This document shows positions 6,475 to 7,487 of a stretch of 7,487 nucleotides of DNA, piece after piece. Each line of letters begins with the position of its first letter. The stretch's first letter is position 1. The position numbers were made by a program, and so were the translations under genes. This DNA is from an uncultured Lachnospira sp. (GTDB taxonomy: Bacteria; Bacillota; Clostridia; Lachnospirales; Lachnospiraceae): contig CAMVRH010000039.1 of NCBI GenBank assembly GCA_947169835.1, positions 1 through 7,487 of the forward strand. Direction: 5' to 3'. The notes under the pieces are model-generated. The model was not told where the DNA came from and did not search any database. It saw only the letters and a list, made by a program, of their open reading frames with translations.

Positions 6475-7487
6475 ATGGATAATATAATTCAAATTAATAA
6501 CGAAGGCGAGCATACTTACGATATTATTTTTAGTGATAATTTTAAAATACTAAAAGATGAATTATTGAAATTAAATATTGAGAAAAAGCGCATTTGTATC
6601 GTTACAGATTCAAATGTTGCTGGCCTATACGCTAATGAAGTTAAAAGCTTAGTTGATATGATTTGTAGACAATGTATTGTCGTTCAATTTAACGCCGGTG
6701 AACTATCTAAACGCCAAGAAACAGTTAATAAAATATATGATGTCTTAGTAAGGAAAAAGTTTGACAGAAAAGATATTTTGATTGCGCTTGGTGGCGGAGT
6801 GGTAGGTGATATTACTGGTTTCGTGGCTGCCACATATATGCGCGGAATTGATTATGTTCAAGTTCCAACTACATTATTATCTCAAGTTGACTCTAGTATT
6901 GGTGGCAAGACTGGAATAGATTATAAAGATCATAAAAATATTATCGGTGCCTTCAAAATGCCTAAGTTGGTGTATATTAATTTAAATACTTTAAAATCTT
7001 TGCCTGATAGAGAATTTAATGCTGGTATGGGTGAAGTTATTAAGTATGGATTAATAATGGCAGATGATTTTTATCATTACTTAAATAAGAATATTGCTAA
7101 AATCAAATCGAGAGATTTAAGTACATTATCGAATGTTGTATACATGTGTTGTAGGCTAAAGAAAATTATTGTAGAGGATGATCCATACGAGAAGAATGTT
7201 CGTAAAATTTTAAACTTTGGTCATACATTTGGACATGCAATCGAAAAATGTAAAGGATTTGAATACTTACACGGCGAATGTGTTTCGCTAGGAATTGTTG
7301 CCGCATCATATATTTCTTATAAGATTAATCAAATAGATTCACAAACATTTAACGATATTAAAAACACATTAGCATCTTTCGGCTTGCCAGTTACTGTTTC
7401 CGGAATCAGTCCAAACAGTATTTTAAGAGAAATTCTTAACGATAAAAAAATGCACTCGGGATATATTACATTTATTGTTCTCAAGCG
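6475..7487 (+). CDS. aroB: 3-dehydroquinate synthase, 3' end missing
   Basis: AroB converts DAHP to 3-dehydroquinate, the second step of the shikimate pathway, using NAD+ and a divalent metal (Zn or Co) in the cytosol. The open frame runs from ATG 6475 off the window edge, giving 337 codons; full-length enzymes are usually about 350-370 residues, so only the last few tens are missing. The NAD-binding glycine motif GGGVVGDITGFVAATYMRG is at 106-124. By alignment from memory with the Aspergillus enzyme, the metal ligands are Glu187 (GMGEVIKYG), His250 (NFGHTFGHA) and His266 (LHGE). Other active-site residues present are Asp139 and Lys145 (VDSSIGGKTG), Lys190, Lys230, Arg243, Asn247 and His254. 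All expected catalytic residues in the visible part are intact, so the enzyme is probably active. A terminator separates it from sepF. Confidence 0.97.
   Translation, partial: MDNIIQINNEGEHTYDIIFSDNFKILKDELLKLNIEKKRICIVTDSNVAGLYANEVKSLVDMICRQCIVVQFNAGELSKRQETVNKIYDVLVRKKFDRKDILIALGGGVVGDITGFVAATYMRGIDYVQVPTTLLSQVDSSIGGKTGIDYKDHKNIIGAFKMPKLVYINLNTLKSLPDREFNAGMGEVIKYGLIMADDFYHYLNKNIAKIKSRDLSTLSNVVYMCCRLKKIIVEDDPYEKNVRKILNFGHTFGHAIEKCKGFEYLHGECVSLGIVAASYISYKINQIDSQTFNDIKNTLASFGLPVTVSGISPNSILREILNDKKMHSGYITFIVLK

Noticed and set aside
1..7487. Mobile element, CRISPR array, tRNA, riboswitch or defence system
   Set aside because: I saw no repeat arrays, transposase or integrase motifs, cloverleaf-like sequences or long structured leaders; almost every base is within or next to a conserved-looking housekeeping gene.

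Overview
This window is an AT-rich stretch (roughly one third G+C by eye) from a low-GC, Gram-positive-type bacterium. The gene set and order (class B penicillin-binding protein, SEDS polymerase, small P-loop protein, HlyD-like membrane protein, YggS, SepF) fit the class Clostridia, most likely a Lachnospiraceae relative. That assignment rests on gene order, protein style and codon bias, not on a marker gene. All genes are on the + strand, tightly packed, and each complete one has a Shine-Dalgarno site. No stretch over 300 bases lacks a gene.

Layout: (1) nt 1-2121, the 3' part of a PBP2-like transpeptidase with an unusually large insert between its dimerisation and catalytic domains. (2) 2136-3269, a RodA-type SEDS glycosyltransferase only 14 bp downstream, the expected partner of the PBP. 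(3) 3336-3749, a 137-residue P-loop protein of unknown function. (4) A strong inverted repeat at 3757-3788. (5) 3799-5175, a single-pass HlyD/membrane-fusion-like protein. (6) 5185-5877, the PLP-binding protein YggS. (7) 5893-6423, the division protein SepF. (8) A clear intrinsic terminator at 6432-6460. (9) 6475 to the window end, the first 337 codons of 3-dehydroquinate synthase (aroB).

Together the first seven genes form a cell-envelope and division block. The PBP and SEDS protein polymerise and cross-link peptidoglycan, SepF links FtsZ to the membrane, YggS handles PLP homeostasis and commonly neighbours sepF in Bacillota, and the HlyD-like protein is a usual but poorly understood companion. 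aroB belongs to aromatic amino acid synthesis, and the terminator before it suggests a separate transcription unit.

I found no phage, IS, CRISPR, tRNA, rRNA or defence module and no convincing wholly new system. The points most worth a second look are the PBP insert, the orphan P-loop ATPase, the hairpin flush against the hlyD-like ribosome-binding site, and a perfect TATAAT whose predicted start point lies inside the sepF terminator stem.
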